DNA of 64,000 nucleotides from BOG-908 sp963751795 (lineage in GTDB: Bacteria; Pseudomonadota; Alphaproteobacteria; Acetobacterales; Acetobacteraceae), in NCBI GenBank assembly GCA_963751795.1, contig CAVVVI010000002.1, positions 806,001 through 870,000 of the forward strand. The letters are read 5' to 3'. Below are positions 47,101-56,422 of this stretch, piece after piece. The stretch's first letter is position 1. Each line of letters starts with the position of its first letter. A program made the position numbers and the translations under genes. The notes beneath the pieces were generated by a model that saw only the letters and a program-made list of their open reading frames with translations, was not told the DNA's origin and did not search any database.

Positions 47101-47231
47101 CCATCGGCCAGGGCTCCGGCATCCAGCAGCCGCTCGCCATCGCGATCATCGCCGGGCTGATGCTGCAATATCCGATGGTGCTGCTGGCGATGCCGGTGCT
47201 GATCGGGTTGCTGGATGCGCGCAGGGCTTAG
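44190..47231 (+). CDS. RND-family inner membrane efflux pump
   Basis: Proton-driven RND transporter (1013 aa) with the 12-span, two-repeat architecture: FPRIVVDLDAGSRPADQTA, GGIAAAVGLLIDDVIVMIEH with the proton-relay Asp pair in span 4, GFMPAVDEGGFVMDYYTPPG, and second-half spans after residue 850. Length is near the AcrB/CzcA norm. Sequence features suit an efflux pump; whether it exports drugs, solvents or metals cannot be told. ATG overlaps the adaptor stop. Last gene of the three-part operon. Confidence 0.93.
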   Translation: MNLIALLERHARAAVLLAVALAVAGVVAGLGLPVGLFPQVSFPRIVVDLDAGSRPADQTALLVTRPIEEAVRRVPGVLHVRSETTRGSSQVSIDFGWGRDMVASTLLVDSAIAQALPSLPAGTGYNVRRMDPTVFPIISYALESQAMSQVALHDLAQYQIVPLLAAIPGLAHVDVQGGETAEVEVEADPHRLALYGLALSDLAAALTAGNVLESVGQMHDRGKLFLVLGDRTLTGRADVGQMILRADAHGTIRVRDVATVRDGVVPQYLRVVEDGRPAVLVNVYEQPDGNAVQVAGAVQKLLGGFQLPAGVRLVNWYDQSELVLQSATSVRDAVGIGLVLAGIVLVAFLRSWRVTAIALVTVPATLAITVLLLSLFGLSFNIMTLGGIAAAVGLLIDDVIVMIEHIARRAGAPDPHGQAPGGGVVLTAAAEFTRPLTGSSLATVIVFLPLAFQSGVSGAFSKALAVTMAGALAVSYLMSLLVVPLLARRFIDFNRWHDPGAAPPGWFGRGHARLLGGLFARPFVLIVCLLPVLAIGWIAYRAVPTGFMPAVDEGGFVMDYYTPPGTSLQETSRVMAQVDALLTATPEVATFSRRLGTGLGGDLGQSYHGDYFVRLKPNHARSTPVVMEATRTAIAERVPGVAIDVAQLMEDLIGDLTAVPQPIEIKLFAADPASIIPVAKAVAAAIGKVAGVVEIKNGVVLAGDAVDLRIDPARAAVEGETPDALTQAVAGALTGTVATQLPQVTKTVGVRVRLTGARELDLEGLAALPVRAPDGHVFPLGRVAELVRVVGQPQISREDLAPMLAVTARIEGRGLGAAVADVRKVVEQKGMLPPGMRYALGGLYAQQQIAFSSLARVFAAALVAEFMLLLILYQRIMLAIIIIGSALLSTTAVFTGLWVSGVELNITALMGMTMVIGIGTELAVFLVSEYIELANHLPPRQALIEASRNRLRPITMTTLAAILTLLPLALAIGQGSGIQQPLAIAIIAGLMLQYPMVLLAMPVLIGLLDARRA

Positions 47232-47239
47232 GCGTGGAC

Positions 47240-47266
47240 AGGCGCAGCGGCCTTGCTTGCGCGCCT
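47240..47266 (+). terminator. Hairpin after the RND operon
   Basis: AGGCGC (47240-47245) pairs with GCGCCT (47261-47266) around a 15-nt loop, followed by TTGATT. It lies between the RND stop (47231) and the convergent methyltransferase stop (47271). Confidence 0.4.
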
Positions 47267-47270
47267 TTGA

Positions 47271-47993
47271 TTATTGAGGCGGTTTCGTTCCGCGTTTTGC
47301 CAGAGCTAAGAAATAGCCGTTATGCCAATCGCTGTGCTCGTGCTTCACCTGCGGAAGAGCGTCATTCTGAGTGGAGCGTATTTCGATCGAGTACAGAACG
47401 TCCAACCCCGCCAGCTTGATTCCGCTGAATGTTCCTTTGCGGACCGCTGGCCAGTTCCAATCGTCCACGACCAGGATGTGCGTGTCGTCCAGGGCCGGTT
47501 GCGCGATCGTCACGCCGTCCTGCTGGTCGGCCTCACCATGCGGCCCGTCGAACATGTACACATTGAACTTGCCAAGCTGCGAGTAATCGACTGCCCTGAA
47601 ATCGCTCTCGATGAAGCTGAGCTTGACGTGTTCGTTCGAGCATTGCTTCGTATTTGCGAAGAAGCGGTCCTTGGGGCCGCCGAAGAGAGACCAGTTATCG
47701 ATGCATGTCGCAGTCACCGCATTCCGATAGATCGCAGAGCAGCACGTGGAGCCGGCCCACGACCCGATCTCCAGATATCGGGCGTCGGGCAGCGCGCCGA
47801 TCACGGTATTGATGAGAGAACGGTATCTCTTGCCCGACATGCCCTGCATCCGCAGCAGAAACGCGGGCAGATCGGGCTCCTGATCGACGGCGCGACGGAG
47901 GCCTTTGTTCAGAGCCACGCCAAGCGGGTGGAGGGCGAAATCACCGGCCTCTTTGATCGTCAGCTCGTCCGCCAAGGAGTCTCTCCGATCCAC
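47271..47993 (-). CDS. Class I SAM-dependent methyltransferase (Methyltransf_24 type)
   Basis: A 240-aa methyltransferase: ARYLEIGSWAGSTCCSAIYR (SAM loop), TATCIDNWSLFGGPKD, FNVYMFDGPHGEADQQ and HILVVDDWNWPAVRKG. Such proteins often occur among sugar or capsule genes; the substrate is unknown. Codon use looks AT-richer than its neighbours, suggesting acquisition. GTG 47993 gives the full frame, but a TTG at 47975 with GGAGAG 5 nt upstream may be the true start (234 aa). Confidence 0.75.
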   Translation of the reverse strand: MDRRDSLADELTIKEAGDFALHPLGVALNKGLRRAVDQEPDLPAFLLRMQGMSGKRYRSLINTVIGALPDARYLEIGSWAGSTCCSAIYRNAVTATCIDNWSLFGGPKDRFFANTKQCSNEHVKLSFIESDFRAVDYSQLGKFNVYMFDGPHGEADQQDGVTIAQPALDDTHILVVDDWNWPAVRKGTFSGIKLAGLDVLYSIEIRSTQNDALPQVKHEHSDWHNGYFLALAKRGTKPPQ

Positions 47994-48296
47994 TTCGGTG
48001 GCGGGCGGCAGCCTACGCCATCGGGGCGTGCGAGCAAAGCGTGACCTGGCGTGGGCAGGGCGCCTGCGATGAACCCGGCTTATACTTGGCCGGCGTGATG
48101 CGCGGCAGGGAGGTCAAACGAAACACGTTACGATGACGCGCAAGTGCCTGCCGCCGTCTCGCAACGTGCGAGTTAGCTTCGCATTCATTCGGTGCCCGAG
48201 ACGTAGATCCACGCCAGCTGTCAGTCCGCCGAAAGACACTCGGTTAGGAGCGGCCGCCCTGCCGTTTCTCGGATCAGCCCGGAAGCGGAACTGCCC
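47994..48296. other. Gene-free gap of about 300 bp, locally lower GC
   Basis: No convincing gene, RNA or repeat is seen. A short plus-strand frame (48133-48330) encodes Arg/Pro-rich sequence without recognisable features and runs over the lipoprotein stop. The gap should hold the promoter of the methyltransferase gene. Confidence 0.4.
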
Positions 48297-48608
48297 CTAC
48301 TCGGCCTCCCAGCCGCGATGCCAGCCGTAATGCGGGTGCCACCAGCCCCAGCCGAAGCGGCGATGGTAGCGCCAGATATAGCCGGCGCCGGGGCTGGCAT
48401 AAGCCGGGCGCACGTAAACAACGTTGGGCGGCGGAGCATAGGCAGAGGCGGCGACGTAGCCGGCTGGCGCATACGCCCGCGGGCCAGGGCCGGGCGCGGA
48501 TTCGACGACGCACCCGCCCAATGCGGCTGAGGACACCAACGCGGCTACCGCAAACCGCCGCGGCGACAAGATCGCGCCGAGCCTGGACATGAAACGGCTG
48601 TAGCCCAT
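48297..48608 (-). CDS. Small lipoprotein with Trp/His-rich C-terminus
   Basis: Predicted lipoprotein (103 aa): basic N-terminus, hydrophobic segment and lipobox SAALGGC (Cys33). The mature part is Ala/Pro/Tyr-rich and ends WHPHYGWHRGWEAE. Unknown function; similar Trp/His-rich tails are found in many proteobacterial small envelope proteins. ATG 48608 has GGGGGA about 8 nt upstream. It lies just downstream of the tRNA gene on the same strand. Confidence 0.65.
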   Translation of the reverse strand: MGYSRFMSRLGAILSPRRFAVAALVSSAALGGCVVESAPGPGPRAYAPAGYVAASAYAPPPNVVYVRPAYASPGAGYIWRYHRRFGWGWWHPHYGWHRGWEAE

Positions 48609-48683
48609 GACTCTCGTCCCCCAACACTCTGCCGGAGGCAACGCGCCGCTCTCTGCTTGGATGCCGCACCGCCAATGAAAAAG

Positions 48684-48760
48684 TGGCGCACCCGGAAGGA
48701 CTCGAACCTCCAACCCCCAAATTCGTAGTCTGGTGCTCTATCCAATTGAGCTACGGGTGC
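48684..48760 (-). tRNA. tRNA-Arg (anticodon ACG)
   Basis: A full cloverleaf on the minus strand: acceptor GCACCCG/CGGGTGC, D-arm region AGCTCAATTGGATAGAGC, anticodon stem CCAGA/TTTGG around the loop CTACGAA (anticodon ACG), and T-arm GGTTCGAGTCC. Discriminator G and an encoded CCA (48684-48686) complete the 77-nt gene. The ACG anticodon, with inosine at the wobble position, reads CGU/CGC/CGA. Confidence 0.95.
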
Positions 48761-48828
48761 AGCAGCGAGGGCGCGGCTTAGCCGATGGACCGGCGGCCCG
48801 CAAGCCCTGCCGGCCGGCGCTGTGCGCG

Positions 48829-49419
48829 TCAGCCGGAGAACGCGGCCCAGCTTTCGGCGGTGCGGCCGCCGCGTTCCTTGCGCAGGCGTTCGACGGTGCG
48901 GCTGAAGCGGGGGCCGTAGACGCGCAGGCAGCTGAACGCCACGCGCACGCCGGCCGGCAGGGTGCGGGCTAGGGCTTCCATGCCGGCGGGCACGCCGGGG
49001 TGGGGCACCACCTGGCCCTCGTCATTGGGAAACATGATCGGGTCGGCCAGCGCGTGGCTCAGATGCGGGCACAGCGCGCGGGCGCGGCGCGCGCAGGCCA
49101 GGTGCACCGGCGGCACGGTGCCGGCGTAGCGCATGGTATCGGCCACAGCCACGAAGCCGCCCAATTCCACGGGAAATATGTAGCGGTTGCGCGCCATGGT
49201 GCGGCGGCCGCACACATGGCAGAGCTGCCCGAGGATGCCCATCCGCTGCCGGGTCACGTGCACGGCGGCGAATTTCGGCACGCCCTCGCCGGGCCGCTGC
49301 ACCTGCACCAGGTCGGCAAAGCCGGGGAAATCGGCCGAGGCGACCAGGTCGTAGGAATCCTCGCCGGTCCACGATACGGACCAGGGCACCGTCTCGCCGA
49401 TCACCCAGCTTCTCACCAC
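48829..49419 (-). CDS. Conserved hypothetical protein with CxxC (possible zinc site)
   Basis: A 196-aa protein of unknown function. It holds LCHVCGRRTMARNRYIFP, and about 45 residues later a second cysteine pair (LACARRARALCPHLSHA), a plausible zinc-binding arrangement. There is no signal peptide or membrane segment. GTG 49419 start, about 10 nt after the ABC-F stop, so it is probably cotranscribed with the ABC-F gene. I do not recognise a characterised homolog. Confidence 0.6.
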   Translation of the reverse strand: MVRSWVIGETVPWSVSWTGEDSYDLVASADFPGFADLVQVQRPGEGVPKFAAVHVTRQRMGILGQLCHVCGRRTMARNRYIFPVELGGFVAVADTMRYAGTVPPVHLACARRARALCPHLSHALADPIMFPNDEGQVVPHPGVPAGMEALARTLPAGVRVAFSCLRVYGPRFSRTVERLRKERGGRTAESWAAFSG

Positions 49420-49428
49420 GGGGCGGCG

Positions 49429-51084
<1,656 letters not shown>

Positions 51085-51198
51085 GGCGTCGGCTTAGAGT
51101 GCGGTGCAGCAGAAAGGAAGCCAACGTTGCGCCCAGGCGGTTGCAGTCGTGCCGGCAAAGCCTCAATACACCCGGCCCACTGAAGTTGAGCCGACGCA

Positions 51199-54100
51199 TT
51201 GCCCGTCCCGTTCTCCTCCGAAGACCTCGGCCGCATCTTCGAGGTCCGCGCACTCACGCGTGGCCGCAGCCTGGTGCTGATCGGCGCCGTGCAGGTGGCG
51301 CTCGATGGCGAGACGATTACCGGCACGGTCGAGGACAAGGGCGTGCGCCGCACGGCCAAGATCACGCCGGCCGCGATGGGCCGCCGGGTGGTGTTCGAAA
51401 ACCGCTGCACCTGCCGGCTGGTCAACTGCCCGCATCTGGCCGCCACCGCGTTCGCCGCGCTCGACCGCTTCCCGGCGCTGCGCCGCGCCGAACAGGCGAC
51501 GTTCCTGGAAAACCTCGCCGCCGCCCCGGCGCCGGAGCGCCAGCGCCTGCTGGTCAATCTCGAGCCCGGCATGCCGCCCGATTCCTGCTTCGTCTCGTTC
51601 AGCCTGGTGGGCGAACGCACGGCGCGGGTGGAGGCCACCAACCCCGCCCGCATCATCGCCGAGGCCACCGCCAGCGAGCCGGCCATCGCACTGGCACATC
51701 TGCTGGGCGGCGGTGCGGCCGCGCGCACCGGCGTGCCGGCCACCCTGGTGGCGCCCTTGGTGACCGCGCTGCTGCGGGTGGAAAACGCGCGCTGGTCGGC
51801 CACCGGCAAGCGCCTGGTCGCGGGCGAGGAGCGCGTTTTCGAGGCGGACTCGCCGCCGCGCCTGCCGGCCCGCTCGGCTATCCTGCTGGGCGATACCGGG
51901 CCGTGGTACGTGGATGCGGCTACCGGTGCTGTGGGCCGCGTGAAGCTGCGGCAGAAGCGCCCGGCGCCCCCGCCGCCGATCACCATCCGCCCGCGGCTCG
52001 GCCGCCAGCGCGGCGTCTCCACACTGATCGCCACCGAAAGCGAGCGCGCCATCGTCGAGCGGCCGGTGACGCCGGTGATGCGCATGCAGCGCATGCGGGC
52101 GCCCGACGATTTCGGCCGGCTGGTGCTGATGGACGCGCTGATCCTGGATTTCGACTATGGCGGCACGCTGAGCGACGGCGATGACGAGCGCCAGTTCGTG
52201 CGCGTGGACGGGCCTGGCGGCCCCAGCTTCGTCCGCCGCAACCTCGAAGCCGAAGCCGCGGCACTGGAAACCTTGCGTCAGGACGGTTTCACGCAGATGC
52301 GCGTGGGCGACGGCAAATCCGCCCGCGGCCGCCGCGTGTTCGTCTTCCGCGGCGCCGATGCCGGCGAGCGCTGGCACCATTTCGTGGCCGAGCGCGTGCC
52401 GGCGCTGCAATCGCTGGGCTTTCGCAGCCTGATCGACAAGGATTTCGGCCCCCGCATGGCCGAGCGCGTGGGCGAGTGGGATCTCAAGATCCGCGACGTG
52501 GCGGTGACGCCCGAAACCCCGGGCAGCTTCTCGATGGATTTCGGCATCGAGATCGACGGCGTGCGCATCGCGCTGCTGCCGGTGCTGAGCAACCTGTTGG
52601 CCCGCGGCGGCATGGAGACCGCCCAGATCGTGGGGCCCGACCTGATCACCACGCTGGAAGACGGCCGCGTGGTCAAGCTGCCCGCCGACCGCATCGGCCG
52701 CATGCTGGCCATCATGGGCGACCTGATCGAGGCCGCCGAGATCCGCGAGGACATGATTGTGCTGCCCGATGCGGAGGCGGCGACCGTCGTCGAGCTCGAG
52801 CAGCTGCTGCTCACGCGCTGGCAGGATGCCGGCCGCATCCACGCCTACACCGAACGGTTCCGCGGCGAGGCGACCATTCCGCACGTGGATGTGCCGCCGG
52901 AGTTCCGTGGCGAGCTGCGCCCTTACCAGCAGCAGGGTGTGGACTGGCTGCAGCATCTGATGGCCAGTTCGCTCGGCGCCTTCCTGGCCGACGACATGGG
53001 GCTCGGCAAGACCGCACAAACCATCGCCCACCTCACCGTCGAGCACGCCAGCGGCCGCATGCAGCATCCCGCGCTGATCGTGGTGCCCACCAGCCTCATC
53101 TCCAACTGGGTCTCCGAACTGGAAAAGTTCGCGCCCTCGTTGCGGGTGACCGTGCTGCACGGGCTGGACCGTCATCGCAAGCGCGAGACGCTGGACCGCA
53201 CCGACGTGGTGGTGACCACCTACACGGTGCTGACGCGCGACGTGCTGGAGATGAAGGAGCGTGATTGGCACATCATCGTTCTCGACGAGGCGCAGGCGAT
53301 CAAGACACCGGATGCTAAGGCCACGCGCGCCGTCTGCCAGCTCGATGCACGCCAGCGCATCTGCCTGTCGGGCACGCCGATCGAGAACAATCTCGAGGAG
53401 CTGTGGTCGCAGTTCGCCTTCCTGATGCCCGGCCTGCTGGGGGACCGGCGCGGCTTTTCCAAGCGCTTCCGCACGCCCATCGAGAAGGGCGGCGACCAGC
53501 TGCGCCGCGTGCAGCTGGTGCGCCGGATCCGCCCCTTCATCATGCGGCGCAAGAAGAGCGAGGTGGCCACCGAACTGCCGCCCAAGCACACGATCCTGCG
53601 CCGCATCACGCTCGCCCCGGACCAGCGCGAGCTGTATGAGACGATCCGCGTGACGATGTACGAGAAGGTGCGCGAGCAGGTGGCCGAACGCAGCCTGGCG
53701 CAAAGCCGGATCGTGGTGCTCGACGCGCTGCTGAAGCTGCGCCAGGCCTGCTGCGATCCGCGGCTGGTGAAACTGCGCTCGGCGCGCGAGATCGAGAGTT
53801 CCAGCAAGCTCGACGATCTGATGGAGATGATCAGCGAGATGGTGCCGGAAGGCCGGCGCATCCTGCTGTTCAGCCAGTTCACCTCCATGCTCGACCTGAT
53901 CAAGCCGCGCCTGCGCGAGGCAGGCATGGCGTTCGTCGAACTGCGCGGCGACACCGCCGACCGCGCCGAGCCGGTGCGCAGCTTCGAGGCCGGCGAGGTG
54001 CCGCTGTTCCTGATCAGCCTGAAAGCCGGCGGCCGCGGCCTGAACCTGACCAGCGCCGACACCGTCATCCACTACGACCCGTGGTGGAACCCGGCGGTGG

Positions 54101-54348
54101 AAGACCAGGCCTCCGACCGGGCGCACCGCATCGGCCAGACCAAATCGGTGTTCGTCTACAAGCTGATCGCCGCCGGCACGGTGGAGGAGCGCATTCTGGA
54201 GCTGCAGGCGCGCAAGGCGGAACTGGCGGCCATCGCGTTTAGCGAGGGCGACGGCGAGGAGAACGAAGGGGGCGACATGAGCGCGCTCGATTCCGGCGAC
54301 ATCGAGTTCCTGTTCGGCGGCCAGGAAAGCGAGCGCGAGGCGGCCTGA
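51199..54348 (+). CDS. SNF2-family helicase with SWIM zinc finger
   Basis: DNA-dependent ATPase (1049 aa). An N-terminal SWIM zinc finger is formed by CTCRLVNCPH (Cys70, Cys72, Cys77, His79). The SNF2 ATPase follows: RPYQQQGVDWLQHL, DDMGLGKTAQTI (about 598-608), VLDEAQAIK (DEAQ box near 696), SGTPIENNLEELWSQFAFL. The helicase C lobe has LLFSQFTSMLDLI and VIHYDPWWNPAVEDQASDRAHRIGQ. Chromatin-like or transcription-linked DNA remodelling is the family role. TTG 51199 is the start that lets the first domain begin; divergent from ABC-F across 114 bp. Confidence 0.93.
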   Translation: MPVPFSSEDLGRIFEVRALTRGRSLVLIGAVQVALDGETITGTVEDKGVRRTAKITPAAMGRRVVFENRCTCRLVNCPHLAATAFAALDRFPALRRAEQATFLENLAAAPAPERQRLLVNLEPGMPPDSCFVSFSLVGERTARVEATNPARIIAEATASEPAIALAHLLGGGAAARTGVPATLVAPLVTALLRVENARWSATGKRLVAGEERVFEADSPPRLPARSAILLGDTGPWYVDAATGAVGRVKLRQKRPAPPPPITIRPRLGRQRGVSTLIATESERAIVERPVTPVMRMQRMRAPDDFGRLVLMDALILDFDYGGTLSDGDDERQFVRVDGPGGPSFVRRNLEAEAAALETLRQDGFTQMRVGDGKSARGRRVFVFRGADAGERWHHFVAERVPALQSLGFRSLIDKDFGPRMAERVGEWDLKIRDVAVTPETPGSFSMDFGIEIDGVRIALLPVLSNLLARGGMETAQIVGPDLITTLEDGRVVKLPADRIGRMLAIMGDLIEAAEIREDMIVLPDAEAATVVELEQLLLTRWQDAGRIHAYTERFRGEATIPHVDVPPEFRGELRPYQQQGVDWLQHLMASSLGAFLADDMGLGKTAQTIAHLTVEHASGRMQHPALIVVPTSLISNWVSELEKFAPSLRVTVLHGLDRHRKRETLDRTDVVVTTYTVLTRDVLEMKERDWHIIVLDEAQAIKTPDAKATRAVCQLDARQRICLSGTPIENNLEELWSQFAFLMPGLLGDRRGFSKRFRTPIEKGGDQLRRVQLVRRIRPFIMRRKKSEVATELPPKHTILRRITLAPDQRELYETIRVTMYEKVREQVAERSLAQSRIVVLDALLKLRQACCDPRLVKLRSAREIESSSKLDDLMEMISEMVPEGRRILLFSQFTSMLDLIKPRLREAGMAFVELRGDTADRAEPVRSFEAGEVPLFLISLKAGGRGLNLTSADTVIHYDPWWNPAVEDQASDRAHRIGQTKSVFVYKLIAAGTVEERILELQARKAELAAIAFSEGDGEENEGGDMSALDSGDIEFLFGGQESEREAA

Positions 54349-54453
54349 CGCTGCCCGGGCGGCACGCAACCGTATGGGGGCTGGTTGACGTTAACGCTGG
54401 CGTAACGGCCGTGGCCGTATCATGCTGCCCGTCAAAGGAAGCGAGCCACGTGC

Positions 54454-55236
54454 ATGAGCGGCGATCGGCAACATTGCCAGGGATGCCAGTCAACGGCGGC
54501 GCTGCCGCCCTTCACCATGGCCTTCCAGCCGATCGTCGATCTGCAGCTGCAGCGCATCGTCGCCTACGAGGCGTTGGTGCGCGGGCCGGGCGAGGAGGGC
54601 GCGGGCACCATCCTGGCGCAGGTCAACGCGCAGAACCGCTATGCCTTCGACCAGGCCTGCCGCGTGCGCGCCATCGAGCTCGCGGCCCGGCTGGGCGTGC
54701 CGTGCCAGCTCAACATCAATTTCCTGCCCAACGCCGTCTATGAACCCCGCGCCTGCATCCGCGCCACGCTGGAGGCAGCGCAGCGCACCGGCTTCGATCC
54801 GCGCCGGCTGACGTTCGAGATTGTGGAGACCGAGGACATCGCCGACACGCCGCATCTGCTGCGCATCATCGCCGAATACCGGCGCCAGGGCTTCCAGATC
54901 GCGCTCGACGATTTCGCCACCGGCTATTCGGGCCTCACGCGCCTGGCCGACCTCAAGCCGGATATCGTCAAGCTCGACCGTGCCTTGATCCGGGATTGCG
55001 ATCAGGATGCCACCCGGCTCGCCATCATCCGCAGCATGGTGCAGCTGGCCGGTGAGGTGGGAATGAAGATCGTAGCCGAGGGCGTGGAGCGCGCCGCCGA
55101 GGTGGCCGCCGCCTACGCCGCCGGCGTGCGCTTCATGCAGGGCTTCTACTTCGCGCGCCCGACCTTCGAGGGAATCGTGCGTGACGAGGAGATCTTCCCG
55201 CTGGGGCCCAATCTGCGCCACGCAGCGGCGGCCTGA
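54454..55236 (+). CDS. EAL-domain cyclic-di-GMP phosphodiesterase
   Basis: A 260-aa protein consisting almost wholly of an EAL domain. The signature is YEALVRG (Glu39-Ala-Leu), with NINFLP, FEIVETED, LDDFATGYSGL, IVKLDR, KIVAEGVE and MQGFYFARP. All metal- and substrate-contact residues I can place are present, so it is likely active. No sensor domain is attached, only a short N-terminal CxxC-containing tail (CQGCQ). The thioesterase gene starts two bases after its stop. Confidence 0.88.
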   Translation: MSGDRQHCQGCQSTAALPPFTMAFQPIVDLQLQRIVAYEALVRGPGEEGAGTILAQVNAQNRYAFDQACRVRAIELAARLGVPCQLNINFLPNAVYEPRACIRATLEAAQRTGFDPRRLTFEIVETEDIADTPHLLRIIAEYRRQGFQIALDDFATGYSGLTRLADLKPDIVKLDRALIRDCDQDATRLAIIRSMVQLAGEVGMKIVAEGVERAAEVAAAYAAGVRFMQGFYFARPTFEGIVRDEEIFPLGPNLRHAAAA

Positions 55237-55238
55237 GT

Positions 55239-55664
55239 TTGTTCACCCACCGCCTGCGCGTCCGCTGGGGCGAGTGCGACATGCAGGGCATCGTCTTCAA
55301 TCCGCATTACATGGCCTATGTGGACGTGGGCCTCACCGAGTATTGGCGCGCGATCGGCCTGCCCTATCCGGATGCGCTCACCGCCGAGGGCGCCGACGTG
55401 TTCATGGTGGCCGCGAGCCAGACCTTCCACGATGCCGCGCGCTACGACGACGAGCTGGATATCGGCATCCGCACCGAGCAGTTCGGCACCACCAGCCTGC
55501 GCATCGGCTTCGAAATCCGCCGCGACACGGCCCTGCTGTTCAGCGGCCAGGCTACCTACGTGCACGCCGACCGCCTGACGCGCCGGCCGCGCCCGCTGGG
55601 CGCCACGCTGGTGGCGTGCATCATCGCGTTCGAGCCTGTGCCGCCGGCGCGCAAACCCGCGTAA
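55239..55664 (+). CDS. Hotdog-fold acyl-CoA thioesterase (4HBT family)
   Basis: A 141-aa hotdog thioesterase. The 4HBT active-site segment DMQGIVFNPHYMAYVDVG with its nucleophilic/acid Asp is present, followed by the long helix TEYWRAIGL. Probable substrate is a short- or medium-chain acyl-CoA; specificity cannot be read. The TTG start is 2 nt after the EAL stop, with a poor ribosome binding site, so translation may depend on coupling. Confidence 0.8.
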   Translation: MFTHRLRVRWGECDMQGIVFNPHYMAYVDVGLTEYWRAIGLPYPDALTAEGADVFMVAASQTFHDAARYDDELDIGIRTEQFGTTSLRIGFEIRRDTALLFSGQATYVHADRLTRRPRPLGATLVACIIAFEPVPPARKPA

Positions 55665-55763
55665 CATGCGCCGCGCCGGCCGGCCGGCGAGGAGCGAGGC
55701 GGACATGCGCGGACGAAGCAGCGACCCGGCGACCATCCTGCCACCGCCGGCCGGGACGGCCTG

Positions 55764-56363
55764 ATGCCGCCCCCGCTCCCATCGCCTGCCATGCCCCGCG
55801 CCCAGGCCGCCGCCGTGCTCGCCGCGGCGTTCCAGGACGATCCCGCCATGGCGTTCATCTGCCCGGACCCCGCCGCGCGCCGCCTGCGCCTGCCGCGGCT
55901 GATCGCGCTGCTCTACGACAGCGACGTTCCACACGGCGCCTGCCTGGCCAGCCCTGGGCAGGAGGCCGTCTCGCTGTGGCGGGCGCCGGGCAGCCCGCAC
56001 GCCTCCATGCTGGAAGTGCTGCGCAGCTTTCCGGCCCTGCTGCACGCGCTGGGCCCGGGCCTCGGCCGCGCCTTGGCCTACAGTGCCGCCAGCGACGCCA
56101 ACCACCCGGCCGAGCCGCACTGGTACCTGCACATGGTCGGCTGCACGCCGGAAGCGCAGGGCAGGGGCCATGGCGGCCTGGCTGTGCGGGCCGGGCTGGC
56201 TTTGGCCGACCGCGACGGCGTGGCGGCCTATCTGGAAACGGCAACGGAGAAGAATCTCGGCTTCTACCGTTCGCTCGGCTTTGCAGTGACGGGCAGCTGG
56301 CTGGTGCGCGGCCGGCTGCGCAACTGGTCCATGCTGCGGCCCGCGGCAGGGCGCGCCCCCTAG
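55764..56363 (+). CDS. GNAT-family N-acetyltransferase
   Basis: A 199-aa GNAT protein: VGCTPEAQGRGHGGLAVRAG is the acetyl-CoA loop, followed by AAYLETATEKNLGFYRSLGF. No recognisable specific substrate. Start ATG 55764, after a gene-free 99 bp. Confidence 0.8.
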   Translation: MPPPLPSPAMPRAQAAAVLAAAFQDDPAMAFICPDPAARRLRLPRLIALLYDSDVPHGACLASPGQEAVSLWRAPGSPHASMLEVLRSFPALLHALGPGLGRALAYSAASDANHPAEPHWYLHMVGCTPEAQGRGHGGLAVRAGLALADRDGVAAYLETATEKNLGFYRSLGFAVTGSWLVRGRLRNWSMLRPAAGRAP

Positions 56364-56422
56364 CGCGCGCGGCGGCCGCGGCCCACAAGGGGCGCACACA
56401 CGCAGCCGCCGACGGAGCCCGC

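Noticed and set aside
44505..47168. Minus-strand open frame of about 890 codons opposite the RND pump
   Set aside because: Antisense shadow, low complexity (His/Arg/Gln/Ala), no domain.
48133..48330. Short plus-strand frame in the gap before the lipoprotein gene
   Set aside because: 65 codons of Arg/Pro-rich sequence, no ribosome binding site, overlaps the lipoprotein gene end on the other strand.
48684..48760. Attachment-site repeat of the tRNA-Arg 3' end
   Set aside because: I looked for a second copy of the T-arm/acceptor sequence in 47200-48680 and found none by eye; no integrase is present.
51163..54369. Minus-strand open frame of about 1070 codons opposite the SNF2 helicase
   Set aside because: Same antisense effect; no motif, while the plus strand has all SNF2 motifs and the SWIM finger.
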